A stretch of 6,000 nt of DNA from Mollicutes bacterium. GTDB taxonomy: Bacteria > Bacillota_I > Bacilli_A > Izemoplasmatales > Izemoplasmataceae. The translations under genes and the position numbers were made by a program. Numbering within the stretch: the stretch's first letter is position 1; the number at the start of each line of letters is the position of its first letter. Positions 5,331 through 6,000 of this stretch are shown here, in pieces. The notes beneath the pieces are model-generated. The model made no database searches. It was not told the DNA's origin and worked only from the letters and a program-made list of their open reading frames with translations. The stretch spans positions 1 to 6,000 of the forward strand of contig PUKL01000126.1 of the NCBI GenBank assembly GCA_003552275.1, given 5' to 3'.

Positions 5331-5756
5331 ATGGACAAGGAACGTGTCCGGAAATCCTTCAACTTGTTTTTGAAGATGTATTTCCAAAGCTGCCGCGAGG
5401 TGTATGAGGAATTGGACCTCGAAGGGATCAGCGACCGGCAGTTCAAGTATCTTCGCAAAATCGACAATCAAGGCTCCGTCACGATGACGGAACTTGCCGA
5501 GATGTTCAATCTTTCGAAACCGACGGTGACGGAAGTCGTCCGCCGGTTCGAAGAGGGCGGTCTCATCGAGAAGAAGCGGTGCACCCACGACGCCCGCGTC
5601 TTCAACATCACCCTGACGAAAAGAGGCAAACTCCTCGCCAAGACGAACATCCTCGAGAGCGACAGGGCCCTGGAGAAGATCTTCGCCACCTTGGACGCGG
5701 ATGAACTCGAGACCCTCATCAAGTTGTTTGACAAAATCGGGAAGGTGACAACATGA
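5331..5756 (+). CDS. MarR-family transcriptional regulator
   Basis: A 141-residue winged-helix DNA-binding protein, typical MarR length, likely a dimer that represses its own operon. Helices at both ends (about 5-30 and 107-137) form the dimer interface. The helix-turn-helix lies at about 51-77 (TMTELAEMFNLSKPTVTEVVRRFEEGGLI), with the recognition helix beginning at SKPTVTEVV. The wing spans about 79-97 (IEKKRCTHDARVFNITLT) and includes the D-x-R pair (Asp87, Arg89) of the family. Two cysteines (21 and 84) are present, the second near the wing. The ATG at 5331 has a perfect AGGAGG five bases upstream. The stop overlaps the start of the exporter gene (ATGA). The ligand is unknown; in this setting the regulator usually senses a compound that the transporter exports. 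Confidence 0.93.
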   Translation: MDKERVRKSFNLFLKMYFQSCREVYEELDLEGISDRQFKYLRKIDNQGSVTMTELAEMFNLSKPTVTEVVRRFEEGGLIEKKRCTHDARVFNITLTKRGKLLAKTNILESDRALEKIFATLDADELETLIKLFDKIGKVTT

Positions 5757-6000
5757 TATTTTCCAAATCCATCAACCGTTACTATCTGAAATTCTTCTAT
5801 CTCTTCCTCATCGGCATCATCGCCCTGCTGGTCGTCGACCTCGCGCAGCTCGAAGTGCCGATGTTGATCGGCAACCTCGTCGACGAGTTGGAGGCCTATC
5901 GGGCGGGAAGAATCGATGAAATCGACGCACAAGAGGCCGTACGCAGCATCATTCTCACCCTCGTGATCATCAGCGTACTCATCGTGCTGGGCCGTTTCAC
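5753..6000 (+). CDS. ABC exporter, N-terminal membrane domain (runs off right edge)
   Basis: The first 82 codons of a longer gene that is cut by the window end. The ATG at 5753 overlaps the TGA of the MarR gene (ATGA), so translation is coupled, and GGAAGGTGA just upstream serves as its ribosome binding site. The sequence reads like the membrane half of type IV (MsbA/LmrA-like) ABC exporters. A first helix spans about 12-31 (LKFFYLFLIGIIALLVVDLA), followed by the family motif QLEVPMLIGNLVDEL (32-46), an outer or linker loop with acidic residues (47-62), and a second helix beginning near 65 (SIILTLVIISVLIVLGRF). In such operons this gene is usually followed by a second half-transporter gene and exports drugs or lipids. 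The nucleotide-binding domain lies outside the window, so the substrate cannot be judged. Confidence 0.85.
   Translation, partial: MIFSKSINRYYLKFFYLFLIGIIALLVVDLAQLEVPMLIGNLVDELEAYRAGRIDEIDAQEAVRSIILTLVIISVLIVLGRF

Overview
This window comes from a bacterium that is probably a low-complexity Firmicute or mollicute relative (Bacillota/Mycoplasmatota, for example the Acholeplasma/Izemoplasma side). That placement is an inference. It rests on strong AGGAGG-type ribosome binding sites, extended -10 (TGnTATAAT) promoters, short leaders, a MarR-ABC exporter operon, and a surface protein anchored by a C-terminal membrane helix with no LPXTG motif. Tryptophan is written TGG and TGA is used as a stop in at least five genes, so this is not the UGA=Trp code of mycoplasmas. 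Base composition looks moderately GC-rich by eye. The extracytoplasmic proteins are strikingly acidic.

Layout: (1) Positions 1-170 hold a divergent promoter region. A minus-strand gene of which only the first 12 codons are present runs off the left edge, and a small plus-strand Rieske [2Fe-2S] protein (177-503) runs right. (2) A tRNA-Thr(GGT) with its own promoter lies at 566-642. (3) A convergent terminator zone (643-753) separates it from a minus-strand two-gene operon, which is transcribed from about 2064 down to 753: an ECF-type sigma factor overlapping by 11 bp a membrane-bound anti-sigma factor with an RsgI-like extracytoplasmic segment. (4) Divergent from it is a THUMP-domain RlmL/YpsC-type 23S rRNA guanine-N2 methyltransferase (2171-3307), closed by a hairpin terminator. 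(5) A 604-residue secreted, membrane-anchored protein (3391-5205) has a carbohydrate-binding-like N-terminal region and about five Ig-like repeats, and is followed by a very strong terminator. (6) A MarR-family regulator (5331-5756) has a consensus promoter and a palindromic candidate operator at its start site. It is translationally coupled (ATGA overlap) to the first gene of an ABC-type exporter that runs off the right edge.

How the parts work together: most genes are independent housekeeping or envelope functions. Two regulatory modules stand out. One is the envelope-sensing sigma/anti-sigma pair. The other is the MarR-ABC exporter operon, which looks like a self-regulated efflux switch. 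I see no mobile element, CRISPR array, or defence system, and no strong evidence of an undescribed multi-gene system. The most worthwhile leads are the ECF/RsgI-like hybrid pair, the architecture of the Ig-repeat surface protein, and the MarR operator.
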